Assembly (NCBI GenBank): GCA_964652195.1
Contig: CAZZBB010000060.1
Coordinates: forward strand, 1-64,000
Direction of reading: 5' to 3'
Length of the DNA: 64,000 nucleotides
Source of the DNA: MSPOR6 sp964652195
GTDB lineage: Bacteria > Poribacteria > WGA-4E > WGA-3G
Numbering within the stretch: position 1 is the stretch's first letter; each line of letters begins with the position of its first letter. A program made the position numbers and the translations under genes. Of this stretch, positions 45,337-54,224 are shown piece after piece. The notes under the pieces were generated by a model that saw only the letters and a program-made list of their open reading frames with translations, was not told the origin of the DNA and searched no databases.

Positions 45337-46082
45337 GTTTAAAAGGACAAGTATGTATTATAACAGGCGGCGGAAGCGGAATTGGACGGGATGCTGCCTT
45401 GAAGATGGCACATCAAGGAGCAACTGTTGTTATCGTCGGCAGAACTGAATCGAAGTTAGAAATAGTAAAATCTGAAGGTAGTAGTGCCAGTGGAACAATA
45501 GTCAGTTATATACTTGATGTAGCTGATTATGAAGCAGTCCAGAAAATGGTGACGGATGTGGTAGAAAAATATGGACGGATTGATGTGCTTGTTAACAACG
45601 CAGGACACAGTTCACACAATCGTCGCATTACCAATGCAACACCAGATGAGGTGCGATCGGTAGTCGATTCAAACCTTATAGGTACGTTTTTCTGTTCTCA
45701 AGCTGTTGTACCTACCATGTTGGAAGCAAAGTCGGGAACAATCATCAATATCTCATCACTGGCAGCGATAACGCCTGGACCACTTGCAGGTTATGCTTAT
45801 GGGGCAGCGAAGGCAGGTATTATTAATTTTACAGAGTTTCTTAATAATGATTTAATGAATACAGGTATCAGAGCCAGTGTCATTATTCCGGGTGAAGTCG
45901 CAACACCGATTTTGGATAATCGACCAAATCCACCGGATGCAGAAGCACGCACAAAAATGGTAGATGTCGCAGAAACAACAGCTGCTATTCTCCTAATTGC
46001 CACCTTACCCCCCAGAACAAACATACCGAAGTTGACAATCCGTCCAACTGAACATCGTGATATGGTTGAATTGAAAGATTGA
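45333..46082 (+). CDS. Short-chain dehydrogenase/reductase
   Basis: 249 residues starting at GTG. Cofactor motif TGGGSGIGRDAAL (~10-22), NNAG (~86-89), catalytic Ser in NISSLAAITPGPL (~137-149), and Tyr-x3-Lys in YAYGAAKAG (~152-160). Full-length classical SDR. A basic residue in VGRTESKLE suggests NADP(H). Oxidises or reduces an unknown alcohol/ketone. Confidence 0.9.
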   Translation: MSLKGQVCIITGGGSGIGRDAALKMAHQGATVVIVGRTESKLEIVKSEGSSASGTIVSYILDVADYEAVQKMVTDVVEKYGRIDVLVNNAGHSSHNRRITNATPDEVRSVVDSNLIGTFFCSQAVVPTMLEAKSGTIINISSLAAITPGPLAGYAYGAAKAGIINFTEFLNNDLMNTGIRASVIIPGEVATPILDNRPNPPDAEARTKMVDVAETTAAILLIATLPPRTNIPKLTIRPTEHRDMVELKD

Positions 46083-46086
46083 GGAA

Positions 46087-47289
46087 TCACCGGGTATAAA
46101 TTGTTGTCTCAGGGTAATAACGTGCCCAAGCGAACCAATAGATGTTCACAGCAGGTATACGTTCTAAATTTTTACCTTTATGTTTGCCTAATGTTGCTTT
46201 ACCTGTAATCAGATTCCATTTTGTATCGGTATTATCTTGAGCGAAATAACCATCCTGGGGTGTAAAAAGTATTACCTTTTTGTCTACGATACGTTTATAA
46301 ACAGCGGTTGCAAATGACTCTTTGTCGTGATAGATTAACAAAGGCACACCGTTAACTGTATCGTTGATGATAGCGGTTTTCGCAAATCGTGAAAGTGGAT
46401 AGGCGCGATAGTCCGTGTTATCAGAATCTTTTGGCTGAGTTTGTGTCAGATTATTTTGTATATTGACCTGTCCTCCATCAGCACCGTCTTGTCCATCAGC
46501 CCCATCCTGTCCAGCTGCACCGTCATGTCCAGCTAAGCCATCTTCACCAGCTTGACGTTGCACTTGGACTCCAATAACAAGCTGCTTATTCGGTAGTCTT
46601 TTATCTGTGTATTTTGTTCCACTTACACCTGTGTCTTGGCTCGTGTGATACCTTTCATACGAATCAAGTCCGATGTCTTCTCGCATCTCGCCTCTATAGA
46701 GAACAGAAAGCACACTTGTATCGGGAAAATTATCTTGCCATGTTTTCCATGTGATTTGTGGCATTGAGGCGAGTGGTTTTAGTTTTTTGCCTTTCAGTGG
46801 ACCTTGAATAGCTTCGCCAGTAATGTGTGACCAGAGTGACCGTGTTTGATGGTCATACATTAACAGTGCATCTCGCCACAATTTTCCGCTTACGCCGAAA
46901 GTGTAGGTTTTCCCTTCCAGTTCCCGACTATACACGATAGCCGTTTTACAGAGTGGTCACCATGTGGTAGCAATCTTTTTTCCGCCGACAACATCGTTTA
47001 CAATCTCATGTCCATTAAGCAGGTAGAGTGAATATGCGTGACTTTCACCGTTGAAAGTTACACCTATGACCGGTGCATCTGGATCTAATTTTGCTTTGCC
47101 AGCAGGCACGAATTGCGGCTTTGTGATAGCAGGGATGGCATCAAACTTCAGTAAAGTAATGATTGGGTCTTTGTCGTTGTCTGCTGCGGTTACGCTGAGA
47201 ACAAAAGTGAGTAAAAGCGTAAATATAGTGATGTAGTTTTTTAGAGAGGAAAGAATGTCTTTTCGGGATTTGCATGTTGTATTTGTCAT
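46087..47289 (-). CDS. DUF3179 protein with in-frame UGA at the first Cys of CPLC, candidate selenoprotein
   Basis: Read through one UGA (46957-46959, codon 111), the frame is a complete DUF3179 protein of 400 codons. Signal peptide TIFTLLLTFVLSVTAA is followed by DAPVIGVTFNGESHAY, NDVVGGKKIATTW-UGA-PLCKTAIVY, then SRELEGKTYTFGVSGKLWRD, SLWSHITGEAIQGPLKGKKL. In relatives this site is CPLC, so UGA replaces Cys and gives UPLC. After the UGA, a hairpin GGCUAU-CGUGU-AUAGUC (46926-46942, plus one outer C-G pair) begins 15 bases downstream with a G in the loop's second position, as bacterial SECIS elements have. A collagen-like Gly-x-Asp stretch (AGHDGAAGQDGADGQDGA) is inserted late. Start chosen at 47289, AGGA about 9 bases upstream. 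Alternative: a nonsense mutation. Confidence 0.7.
46925..46943 (-). promoter_or_regulatory. Candidate SECIS-like hairpin downstream of the UGA
   Basis: In gene direction: C-GGCUAU-CGUGU-AUAGUC-G, seven pairs including one G-U, five-base loop. The loop begins 21 bases after the UGA, near the ~18 of the E. coli fdhF element. The loop has G in its second position. Short AT-rich hairpins occur by chance, so this supports but does not prove selenocysteine insertion. Confidence 0.4.
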
Positions 47290-47317
47290 TGGCATCGTTC
47301 CTTTCACTAATATTGTA

Positions 47318-48205
47318 TCATTCGAGAACAAAGTTCTCATATGCAGCATCAAGAACAAGATTGAGTGCATGCAGTTTTTCCACAATTGGACTTAGTTTAT
47401 TTTCAGGATCAGACTTGTTCCACTTAAGATATATTAACAGATTATCAAGACAAACATGGGTTATCGTACATACGGTTCTTGTATCCGGTTCGGTAAAAAA
47501 TATGTTCGGATGGAAGTGTCCTTCCTCATCTTGTTTAAGATGATAACCTCCAATATCAAGCCAATCACCGTGGACCTGATGACTTGCAATTTCGAATACA
47601 TAGGAATATATAGGATCTATTTCAAATTCTTTCAAAATATCTCGATAATCCTTTCCGTCAACATTCCAAATGGTATTATTCAACATTTTTCTTTTGCTCA
47701 TTCCATCCTCTCTAAGCATGGATATAATACGACTTCTCATCACTTCTTTATTCCGGCTTAATGGTTCTTGTTTAGCTCTATTGTTTAGCTCCTGAAGTAA
47801 TTCCTTTTCAGGTCTGTAGGCAGCTAAAATAAAACTTTGAAGTGTTTTTTCTTGGGATTCTGATGTAATGAGGTAATTCATTGTTATTACAGTTTTATGT
47901 ATGAGGCTAAAAAAAATGTATGTTAATTCATGTTGATGATTACGAATATGCATTAGCATCCCTTCGTATAGTTTTGTAATCCGAACCATGTGTCCTACAA
48001 TAATTGCCTTGTTTTTGGTATACCCTTTGGTAGCAGTTTCTTCATCTGGTACTGAAGATGCACCTGCTTTGAGTAAGTATAAGCACCGTTTCATAATTTT
48101 AACAGCGAATTTCATAAATTCGGTATTCGTATCAAAATTCGGTGGTGGTGAATTGAAATCGACCCACTCTTCAACTTTTTTTAGATTTTGAATGATTTCA
48201 TTCAT
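47318..48205 (-). CDS. DUF5677-type protein
   Basis: 295 residues from ATG 48203-48205 (an upstream in-frame Met is less likely). All-helical, with TYIFFSLIHKTVITMNYLIT and VFEIASHQVHGDWLDIGGYHL matching the pattern of this family, whose role is unknown; some members sit near defence or stress genes. Last part overlaps none of the DUF3179 gene, 29 bases away. The small gap 48206-48356 has nothing notable. Confidence 0.6.
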   Translation of the reverse strand: MNEIIQNLKKVEEWVDFNSPPPNFDTNTEFMKFAVKIMKRCLYLLKAGASSVPDEETATKGYTKNKAIIVGHMVRITKLYEGMLMHIRNHQHELTYIFFSLIHKTVITMNYLITSESQEKTLQSFILAAYRPEKELLQELNNRAKQEPLSRNKEVMRSRIISMLREDGMSKRKMLNNTIWNVDGKDYRDILKEFEIDPIYSYVFEIASHQVHGDWLDIGGYHLKQDEEGHFHPNIFFTEPDTRTVCTITHVCLDNLLIYLKWNKSDPENKLSPIVEKLHALNLVLDAAYENFVLE

Positions 48206-48356
48206 ATTACTTACTCTTGATTTCCAAAGTAGATTCGTTGGCAATGAAAACTTCTAATTTATCCTTTTACATTGTCATCTTTTTCACAGCAACGTTTGGA
48301 TTGCTACAAAACATTCGTAAAGAGATATGAGAATGTAGACATTATCTTGAGCGTGG

Positions 48357-48662
48357 TTATTCGCTAATTGGAATTGGTGGTTTTTGCATGGGTTCGTAGT
48401 GAAGGACCATTAGTTGCGGTGCCCGAAACCCGAGGGATTGATAGGTGCGTCCATCTTGGTCACTAAATTCAACTTCATAAGCATTACCGTTTGATAGTAT
48501 CTCGACGACTGTACCGACCTGTCCTCGCCACAGACTATGTTCAGGTAGATCATGTGTGAGTGCAACAACATCAAAAAGTTCAATTTTCTCTACATTTCCT
48601 TGCCTTATATAATAATCAGGTAAGTTTCCTATATTTGTAGCATTAAAAAATTTCGATTTCAC
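48357..48662 (-). CDS. DUF4926 family protein
   Basis: 101 residues from GTG (GGAGAAACTCT upstream). The core LFDVVALTHDLPEHSLWRGQ, VGTVVEILSNGNAYEVEFSD and RTYQSLGFRAPQLMVLHYEP is the DUF4926 SH3-like fold, usually a ~70-residue protein; the N-terminal ~28 residues are an extra leader. Such proteins are often beside toxin-like partners (DUF6883 and similar), but none is evident here. Confidence 0.8.
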   Translation of the reverse strand: MKSKFFNATNIGNLPDYYIRQGNVEKIELFDVVALTHDLPEHSLWRGQVGTVVEILSNGNAYEVEFSDQDGRTYQSLGFRAPQLMVLHYEPMQKPPIPISE

Positions 48663-48780
48663 AGAGTTTCTCCTGTATTTATAATGGGTAAGCAGTTATC
48701 AGTCTTGGTACATCTGAATCTGGTGCAATAATCCAGGCGCTCCGAATTAGTGCTTGTCTGTTCCGCCAAGCAAATAAGAA

Positions 48781-49155
48781 TCAATGAACCCAGCTCCCTC
48801 TGAAATTCCTTATCGCTTTATTTGAGCTGAGTATATCTAACTTACTAACTGCTGGGTATGAATTAGGACCTTGTGCTTTTTGGGTATCAATACTACCCAA
48901 TTCCAATTTTGCTGAAGAAAATTCTTTTTGTGTTGTGGAACTCAGGAACGGTAGCATTCTACCTAATAACGGTTCAATACGGGTAATTAACAAAATGTAG
49001 GTCATGATTGATAAACACACCATAACGATTGTCGCGATTTCTACAGACAGTCCGATATATAGCAAAATTGGATAACACCCTATAAGTGGTATAGTTATTA
49101 AGACTGCACCGATTAGCCAAAGCGTATTTTCTTTAATAGTCTCAATCATCTTCAT
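48781..49155 (-). CDS. Two-helix membrane protein of unknown function
   Basis: 124 residues: helices at ~12-33 (LWLIGAVLITIPLIGCYPILL) and ~38-58 (IATIVMVCLSIMTYILLI), then a polar tail of ~60 residues. The start overlaps the stop of the upstream gene by 14 bases, so the two are coupled. Function not recognised. Confidence 0.6.
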   Translation of the reverse strand: MKMIETIKENTLWLIGAVLITIPLIGCYPILLYIGLSVEIATIVMVCLSIMTYILLITRIEPLLGRMLPFLSSTTQKEFSSAKLELGSIDTQKAQGPNSYPAVSKLDILSSNKAIRNFRGSWVH

Positions 49156-49408
49156 CTCTTAGCTCCTTTTTCAATTCTCGGTAAGTTCGAATCGTTGTTT
49201 TTGCAATAAATCGTAATGCACCTACTATACTTACGACAATTAAAGTCACATAACTGATGTATTCCATAATTTGAGGCCATTTGGCACCGATAGTATAGTT
49301 GGCAAGTTGGGTTAAGCCGTAACCTAACAAAATGTAAACGACAACATATAATGCTTCAAGAACTATAACAAATAGTGAGTTTAGGAAAACGATAAACTTA
49401 TGCTTCAA
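49142..49408 (-). CDS. Two-helix membrane protein of unknown function
   Basis: 88 residues with helices ~8-30 and ~50-70 and a basic-then-acidic tail (TYRELKKELRDEDD). The overlap with 48781..49155 shows they are made together, probably as partners in one membrane complex. No family recognised. Upstream neighbour 49436 is 27 bases away. Confidence 0.62.
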   Translation of the reverse strand: MKHKFIVFLNSLFVIVLEALYVVVYILLGYGLTQLANYTIGAKWPQIMEYISYVTLIVVSIVGALRFIAKTTIRTYRELKKELRDEDD

Positions 49409-49435
49409 ATTACTTCTCGGAATTATGGTTATTTA

Positions 49436-49912
49436 TCAGTTTTGAACGTCTTCTCTCTGTATTATGATTCTATCTGGTCCGGATAAAGCTGGAACTGATA
49501 AAGTCTCCCCCTCTTTAAGCTTGTTGGCGATGTATATTATGCTCTTAAAAATATGTTCATTGATCGCATCATTGTCTTTTTCAATGTTTAACGCTTCCGC
49601 CATTGGCAGCACAAATATCTGAAGGACCTCCTTGAAGATAGCATGTTGACTGTGCGTCAACAGTTCTAATAGTAACATGGATCTATCGATGAGTGTATCG
49701 GGGTCATCTGGAGAAACGGTTTTTTTCTCTGCAATACCACGCAAAATGACATATCCAACGCTCCACCACATCGGCGCCATAAATCTGGATGTCTCTTCAG
49801 ATGCGATTTCTTCAAAGTAGGGTTGACACTGTTCAGCAAGATAATGTTCGAAATCAGCAATGTGTTGTTCTGCCCATTTGATGTTAGCTTTATGCTTTCT
49901 GTTTTGTGACAT
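49436..49912 (-). CDS. Uncharacterised helical protein
   Basis: 158 residues from ATG 49910-49912; a GTG 9 bases earlier is an alternative. All-helical and soluble: AEQHIADFEHYLAEQCQPYF, MLLLELLTHSQHAIFKEVLQ. No recognised domain. Heads a three-gene minus-strand set with the two membrane proteins. Upstream 49913-50138 is AT-rich with no clear promoter. Confidence 0.58.
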   Translation of the reverse strand: MSQNRKHKANIKWAEQHIADFEHYLAEQCQPYFEEIASEETSRFMAPMWWSVGYVILRGIAEKKTVSPDDPDTLIDRSMLLLELLTHSQHAIFKEVLQIFVLPMAEALNIEKDNDAINEHIFKSIIYIANKLKEGETLSVPALSGPDRIIIQREDVQN

Positions 49913-50138
49913 TTGTTTCACTGTATACTGGAATTATCAAAATGGATTTAGGCAGTAGATGTTGTGTAATATTTTCAACGAATGTTTTTACGATTAAGTG
50001 TAGTATAACATACTAAATAGGTTTGTGTCTAATATAGAAAAAGCGAAAATTAAATATGAAATGTGGTTTCACAGTTTATTCCACTCAAATTTACAATGGA
50101 TAGGTAGATTTCAATCTTCTATTGTTATTTCCGAAAAA

Positions 50139-51323
50139 CTAATCCTCTATCTGCGGAACTGATCTTGCCCTTTCTGTCATAATTATATTAAGAATTTCAT
50201 CTGCAATAAATAGACGATTCCGCTGTTGACCTGTCATTTCTCTTAATATATTTTTTTCTACAAGATAATCTACACTACGTTGAACCGTAGTAAATCCCTC
50301 TTCCCATTCTTTTGCTAATTCTGAAACAGAAACAAGCGGGGTACTAAACAGATGTTCAATTAACGTATTTACAACTCTTGGTACCCTTGTCCCCGTCACT
50401 AATTCTCTATACTGATCTCTTAAGGTTAAGATCTTTTGAATTGTCAGCAACGCATCTACTGATTGTTCACATATCCCTTTTAAGAAAAATGTAATCCACC
50501 TATTCCAATCACCCTGTTGACTTACATTCAACAGGAGTTCGTAATAGGTGTCTCTATGCCGTTCAAAATAATCCGAAATGTATAGAAGTGGTAGAGATAA
50601 TATCTCTTTTTCAATTAACATTAGAATAATCAGGAGTCTTCCTATTCTTCCATTTCCATCAATAAATGGGTGAATTGCCTCAAATTGATAGTGAACCAAT
50701 GCACTTTGAATTAAGGGTGGTTCTTTCGCGTTGGAATGGATATACCTTTCCAGCTCTGAAAAACACGCTTTCATTTCAGATACTTGTGGTGGTACGTAAG
50801 TGGCATCCATCAGTGTGCATCCCGGTTTACCGATCCAGTTCTGTGTCGTCCGCATTAATCCCGGTGTTGCCTGTTCTCCACGAACTCCACGCATTAAGAC
50901 TTCATGCATTTCGCAGAGTAATCTTGAACTTACAGGTAACTTCTGCATTCTCTTTATCCCATATTCCATTGCGTCAACATAGTTTGCAAGTTCCTGTACA
51001 TCAGGCATTTCTGGTGTTGCAGTATTATCTACTTCAAATAGATAAAGCTGATCTAAACCAGATTGAGTGTTTTCAATTCTGGAACTCATGACCGCTTCCC
51101 GTCGAATGAATGGACCAATTAATAAGTGTGGGTTTGGCAATAGTTGTCCTGCCCCAGACAATTCTCCCAGTTTTATATTTGCTTCTGAGAGAAGATTCGC
51201 TAATTCCCAATCCAAGTCAATTTGTGGTGGCAATGGATTCGGAACATAACACCAATACGGGTGTTTACCTAAACTGCGAATACATTTACCTGCACTTGAA
51301 TTTCTAAAATTTTCGGGATTCAT
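50139..51323 (-). CDS. Fic family protein with C-terminal winged helix
   Basis: 394 residues. The Fic motif HPFIDGNGRIGRLL (~216) is intact, so AMP transfer is likely. An N-terminal inhibitory-type motif is not certain; MSSRIENTQ (~80) resembles the [S/T]xxxE(G/N) helix of class II Fic proteins and may restrain activity. C-terminal ~100 residues form a winged helix (VSELAKEWEEGFTTVQRSVD YLVEKNI, split) suggesting DNA binding. AAAGGG ribosome site lies inside the first operator-like palindrome at 51337..51364. Confidence 0.87.
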   Translation of the reverse strand: MNPENFRNSSAGKCIRSLGKHPYWCYVPNPLPPQIDLDWELANLLSEANIKLGELSGAGQLLPNPHLLIGPFIRREAVMSSRIENTQSGLDQLYLFEVDNTATPEMPDVQELANYVDAMEYGIKRMQKLPVSSRLLCEMHEVLMRGVRGEQATPGLMRTTQNWIGKPGCTLMDATYVPPQVSEMKACFSELERYIHSNAKEPPLIQSALVHYQFEAIHPFIDGNGRIGRLLIILMLIEKEILSLPLLYISDYFERHRDTYYELLLNVSQQGDWNRWITFFLKGICEQSVDALLTIQKILTLRDQYRELVTGTRVPRVVNTLIEHLFSTPLVSVSELAKEWEEGFTTVQRSVDYLVEKNILREMTGQQRNRLFIADEILNIIMTERARSVPQIED

Positions 51324-51336
51324 TTTAATTCCCTTT

Positions 51337-51402
51337 ACGATAATAAAGATTTTCTTATTATCGTTTAGACCCCTTTACGATAATAAGGATTACTTTATTA
51401 TA
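51337..51402. promoter_or_regulatory. Two tandem palindromic operators before the Fic gene
   Basis: Palindrome 1: ACGATAATAA (51337-51346) and TTATTATCGT (51355-51364). Palindrome 2: ACGATAATAA (51377-51386) and TTATTATA (51395-51402). Each is preceded by CCCTTT and the two are exactly 40 bases apart. They begin 14 bases upstream of the Fic ATG and overlap its ribosome-site region, so repression by the Fic protein's own winged helix is plausible. Confidence 0.65.
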
Positions 51403-51461
51403 CCTCAATAAATATAAATCATATCTCTAAATCGCGGTTTTCAAGGAAAAGAGTTGTTTTC

Positions 51462-51500
51462 GTCTGAATCGCGGATTACACGGATTACGCGGAGAAGAGG
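51462..51500 (-). repeat. Interspersed repeat, reversed copy
   Basis: GTCTGAATCGCGGATTACAC then GGATTACGCGGAGAAGAGG, the reverse of the module at 7637..7675. A single 'GTAGGAGCGATCTCCGAATC' copy follows at 51578. The 76-codon frame at 51527 runs through these repeats and is not a gene. Confidence 0.6.
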
Positions 51501-51728
51501 ATTAGTGCTGTGTCAAGTATTTTCTGATGGCACTAAAAAGTCGGGAATTGGAGTTCCCTTCTACAATACAAACATTCTGTAGGAGCGATCTCCGAATCGC
51601 GACCTACAAAATAGAACTTGACCAAGCATTAGTCCCAACCTATGCAATAAAGGGTATTCAAGGGTTGTCAACAAAAGAGAAGGTATATCCAGCAGCTTGT
51701 CATATAGGGAGCTGGTTTTCATTTTACT

Positions 51729-51758
51729 CTGACAGAAAGCAGGACATTCTGGTATAAT
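51729..51758 (+). promoter_or_regulatory. Probable sigma-70 promoter for hsdM
   Basis: CTGACA at 51729-51734 and TATAAT at 51753-51758, 18-base spacer. Start would be ~51765, giving a leader of ~80 bases to the TTG of hsdM. Confidence 0.5.
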
Positions 51759-51844
51759 TGAGATTAATACTGTCATAGACTTGTGATGGCAATGCTACGC
51801 GTAGTTTAGCAATCCCATAACACAGAACCGAAGGAGCAAGCCAA

Positions 51845-53476
51845 TTGCCAAAAAAGAACACTTCAACAGATCCCGTCCAAGCAACACTCCCTTTCCCAAC
51901 TCAAGACGATGAACAATTAGATATATCCACATTGGAAACATGGTTATTAGATGCCGCAAACACAATCCGCGGTGCAAGTGATGCCCCAAAATTCAAAGAT
52001 TTCATCCTACCGCTCATTTTCTACAAACGCCTCTCCGATGTATTCGATGATGAATTTTCTAAACAGATAGCAGAATTTGGCGATGAAGAATCAGCCAGAG
52101 AAATCATTGCCGTAGACCACGAGGACGCACTAAAAGCAGGACGTAACCCAATCGTTCGGTTTTATATCCCGCAGCAGTATAGTTGGGAGAAACTCCGCAA
52201 ACAACCTGCTGATGGACATCTGGGGGAGTTTGTCACCGAGGCGATGCGTGAAGTTGCACGGCTAAATCCACGGTTGGAAGGTGTACTTAATGTGCAAGAT
52301 TTTAACGAAACACAAAGCGGACAACGCACACTTGATGAAGATAGGTTAGAAGCACTCATTGAGGTGCTAAGTCGACATCGGCTTGGACTGCAGAACACGG
52401 AACCGGACATCCTCGGTCGTGCTTATGAGTATCTGTTACGGAAATTCGCGGAAGGACAAGGACAAAGTGCTGGTGAGTTCTACACACCGAAAGAGGTCGG
52501 TTGGTTGATGGCGCGTCTCATCAACCCTGAACCTTACACAAAGATCTACGATCCAGCATGCGGGTCTGGTGGACTACTTATCAAAGGACGATTGCTATTT
52601 GAGCAGACACATCCTGATGAAAAGAGCCAAGCACCGAAAATCTACGGACAGGAACTAACACCGACAACCTACGCTATGGCAAAGATGAACGCCTTCCTAC
52701 ACGATTTCATCGGTGCGGACATTCAGATAGGTGATACTTTCCGCAACCCCCGATTTCTTGCAAATAACGCTACGTTACAACGATTTGACTACGTGATGGC
52801 AAATCCGATGTGGAATCAGAAGGAATATGATGACGACTTTTATGAAAACGATAGTTGGCAACGATTTACTTCTGGCAAGCCACCGAGTTCATCTGCGGAT
52901 TGGGCATGGGTGCAGCATATGTACGCTTCTTTGAAAGATAACGGTCGTGCAGCAATTGTGCTGGATACAGGAGCAGTTTCGCGCGGTTCCGGGAGTAAAA
53001 ACACAAATCGCGAAAGAGACATCCGCAAAAAATTCGTTGAAGAAGATCTAATTGAAGGTGTGATACTCCTACCCGAAAACCTGTTTTACAACACAACTGC
53101 CCCGGGAATTATCTTGCTGTTGAACCGCAGTAAACCCGAAGAACGTAAAGGTGAAATCTTACTCGTTAATCTCACGAACTATTTTGAGACTCAGAAACCG
53201 AAAAATGTCTTAACGGACGATGGGATTGATGCCGCAACTGAAGTTTATAACGCATGGGAATCGCGTAAGAAATTTAGCCGTGTGATCACACTGGAAGATG
53301 CACAGAAAACAGATTACAACCTGAGTCCGTCGCAGTTTGTGGATGTGGGAGACACCATTGAACACCGACCTATGAACGACATTCTTGCAGACCTAACAGA
53401 AGCGCGCCTCACCCGAGAAAAAGCGGATAATGAATTGGAAGCGGTGTTGGCACAACTTGGATTGAATGGAACATAG
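51845..53476 (+). CDS. hsdM: Type I restriction-modification methyltransferase subunit
   Basis: 543 residues from a TTG start with AAGGAG 8 bases before. N-terminal HsdM helices (SDAPKFKDFILPLIFYKRLS), then GQSAGEFYTPKEVGWLMARL, AdoMet motif DPACGSGGLL (~236) and the catalytic NPMW (~320, the NPPF-type motif of N6-adenine methyltransferases). The C-terminal tail has LSPSQFVDVGD and a coiled EARLTREKADNELEAV for contact with HsdS. Full length. Makes N6-methyladenine in a target chosen by HsdS. Separated from hsdS by ~750 bases of repeat elements, and no full hsdR is present. Confidence 0.93.
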   Translation: MPKKNTSTDPVQATLPFPTQDDEQLDISTLETWLLDAANTIRGASDAPKFKDFILPLIFYKRLSDVFDDEFSKQIAEFGDEESAREIIAVDHEDALKAGRNPIVRFYIPQQYSWEKLRKQPADGHLGEFVTEAMREVARLNPRLEGVLNVQDFNETQSGQRTLDEDRLEALIEVLSRHRLGLQNTEPDILGRAYEYLLRKFAEGQGQSAGEFYTPKEVGWLMARLINPEPYTKIYDPACGSGGLLIKGRLLFEQTHPDEKSQAPKIYGQELTPTTYAMAKMNAFLHDFIGADIQIGDTFRNPRFLANNATLQRFDYVMANPMWNQKEYDDDFYENDSWQRFTSGKPPSSSADWAWVQHMYASLKDNGRAAIVLDTGAVSRGSGSKNTNRERDIRKKFVEEDLIEGVILLPENLFYNTTAPGIILLLNRSKPEERKGEILLVNLTNYFETQKPKNVLTDDGIDAATEVYNAWESRKKFSRVITLEDAQKTDYNLSPSQFVDVGDTIEHRPMNDILADLTEARLTREKADNELEAVLAQLGLNGT

Positions 53477-53505
53477 ATAACCCAACCTATATGAGAGGCT
53501 CAGGG

Positions 53506-53625
53506 TTATTTATAGTAAAGTTAATAATTAATGAGGTATTTCGACGTTGACGAAGACCACCCAACGTAGTGGCGAGCCCCCCCGCCCGTTGTGGAGTGTT
53601 TTATTAATTCCAAAGTTTACTATAG
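53506..53625 (+). mobile_element. MITE-like element, family B, between hsdM and hsdS
   Basis: Left end TTATTTATAGTAAAGTTAAT and right end CCAAAGTTTACTATA. The core contains GTAGTGGCGAGCCCCCCCGC, the second core type. It lies immediately downstream of the hsdM stop. Confidence 0.6.
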
Positions 53626-53717
53626 GTTGGACAGTTTTAAGAATTAAACAAAGACTTGAAAGTCTATTCTTTATGTTTAGACACATCCCTCACTGCTGGT
53701 GTTTGGGATTTAATGTT

Positions 53718-53830
53718 ATACCATTTCTGATATATCACAACTCTCTTTTGTAGCATAAACTTTTAGTTTGTGCTACACAACACTTCATCTATAGTAATTG
53801 CTAATGGAACAAAATTAATAGGAATGGTAT
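53718..53830 (+). mobile_element. MITE-like element, family A, copy 3
   Basis: 113 bp from ATACCATTTCT to AGGAATGGTAT. Interior TTTTGTAGCATAAACTTTTA identical to copy 1. It sits between hsdM and hsdS, 92 bases from the family B element. Confidence 0.7.
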
Positions 53831-53934
53831 TAGATAGCATTCACCAGACTGTTGTTTGATAAGAGCTTATTAATTGATGAGTTAAGCCACAACCTGAAAC
53901 TTGCCGAAAAAGATTACTATTGACTAAATCGGCA

Positions 53935-54007
53935 GCACCAGCGGTGCGGAAGGTGTGTAGAAACGTAAATGCCATAAGTTTCCGAGCACCAGCGGTGCGA
54001 AAGGTGT
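53935..54007 (+). repeat. Two GC-rich hairpin repeats
   Basis: GCACCAGCGGTGCGGAAGGT (53935) and GCACCAGCGGTGCGAAAGGT (53986) are 51 bases apart. Each contains the small hairpin GCACC-AGC-GGTGC. They stand out as GC-rich in AT-rich surroundings and resemble bacterial REP-type units. Confidence 0.6.
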
Positions 54008-54140
54008 ATGTATACAGTTGTTAAAGAAATTACGAAAATTGTCCAAACTATAGTATAGTTTTTCAGACGCAAAACATCAATGGGAGCGGTTCTTAAGGAT
54101 CTTATTTTTATACACAAAGCATCGGATGAAAAGGAATTTC

Positions 54141-54170
54141 TTGACCAAATTGAATTTATTCCGCTATAAT
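54141..54170 (+). promoter_or_regulatory. Strong sigma-70 promoter for hsdS
   Basis: TTGACC at 54141-54146 and a perfect TATAAT at 54165-54170 with an 18-base spacer. Transcription would start near 54177, about 48 bases before the hsdS ATG. So hsdS does not depend on the hsdM promoter, from which it is cut off by repeat elements. Confidence 0.6.
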
Positions 54171-54224
54171 GATGGACGCAAATTATGAGTCCTAACATTT
54201 GCATGGGAACAAAGAAAGGTTGTT

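Noticed and set aside
46957..46959. Two separate genes meeting at this stop
   Set aside because: The second half has no ribosome site and starts in the middle of the DUF3179 domain; the frame is exactly continuous, so it is one gene with UGA.
51527..51757. 76-codon frame upstream of hsdM as an antitoxin or leader peptide
   Set aside because: It contains the GTAGGAGCGATCTCCGAATC repeat and overlaps the hsdM promoter; no ribosome site.
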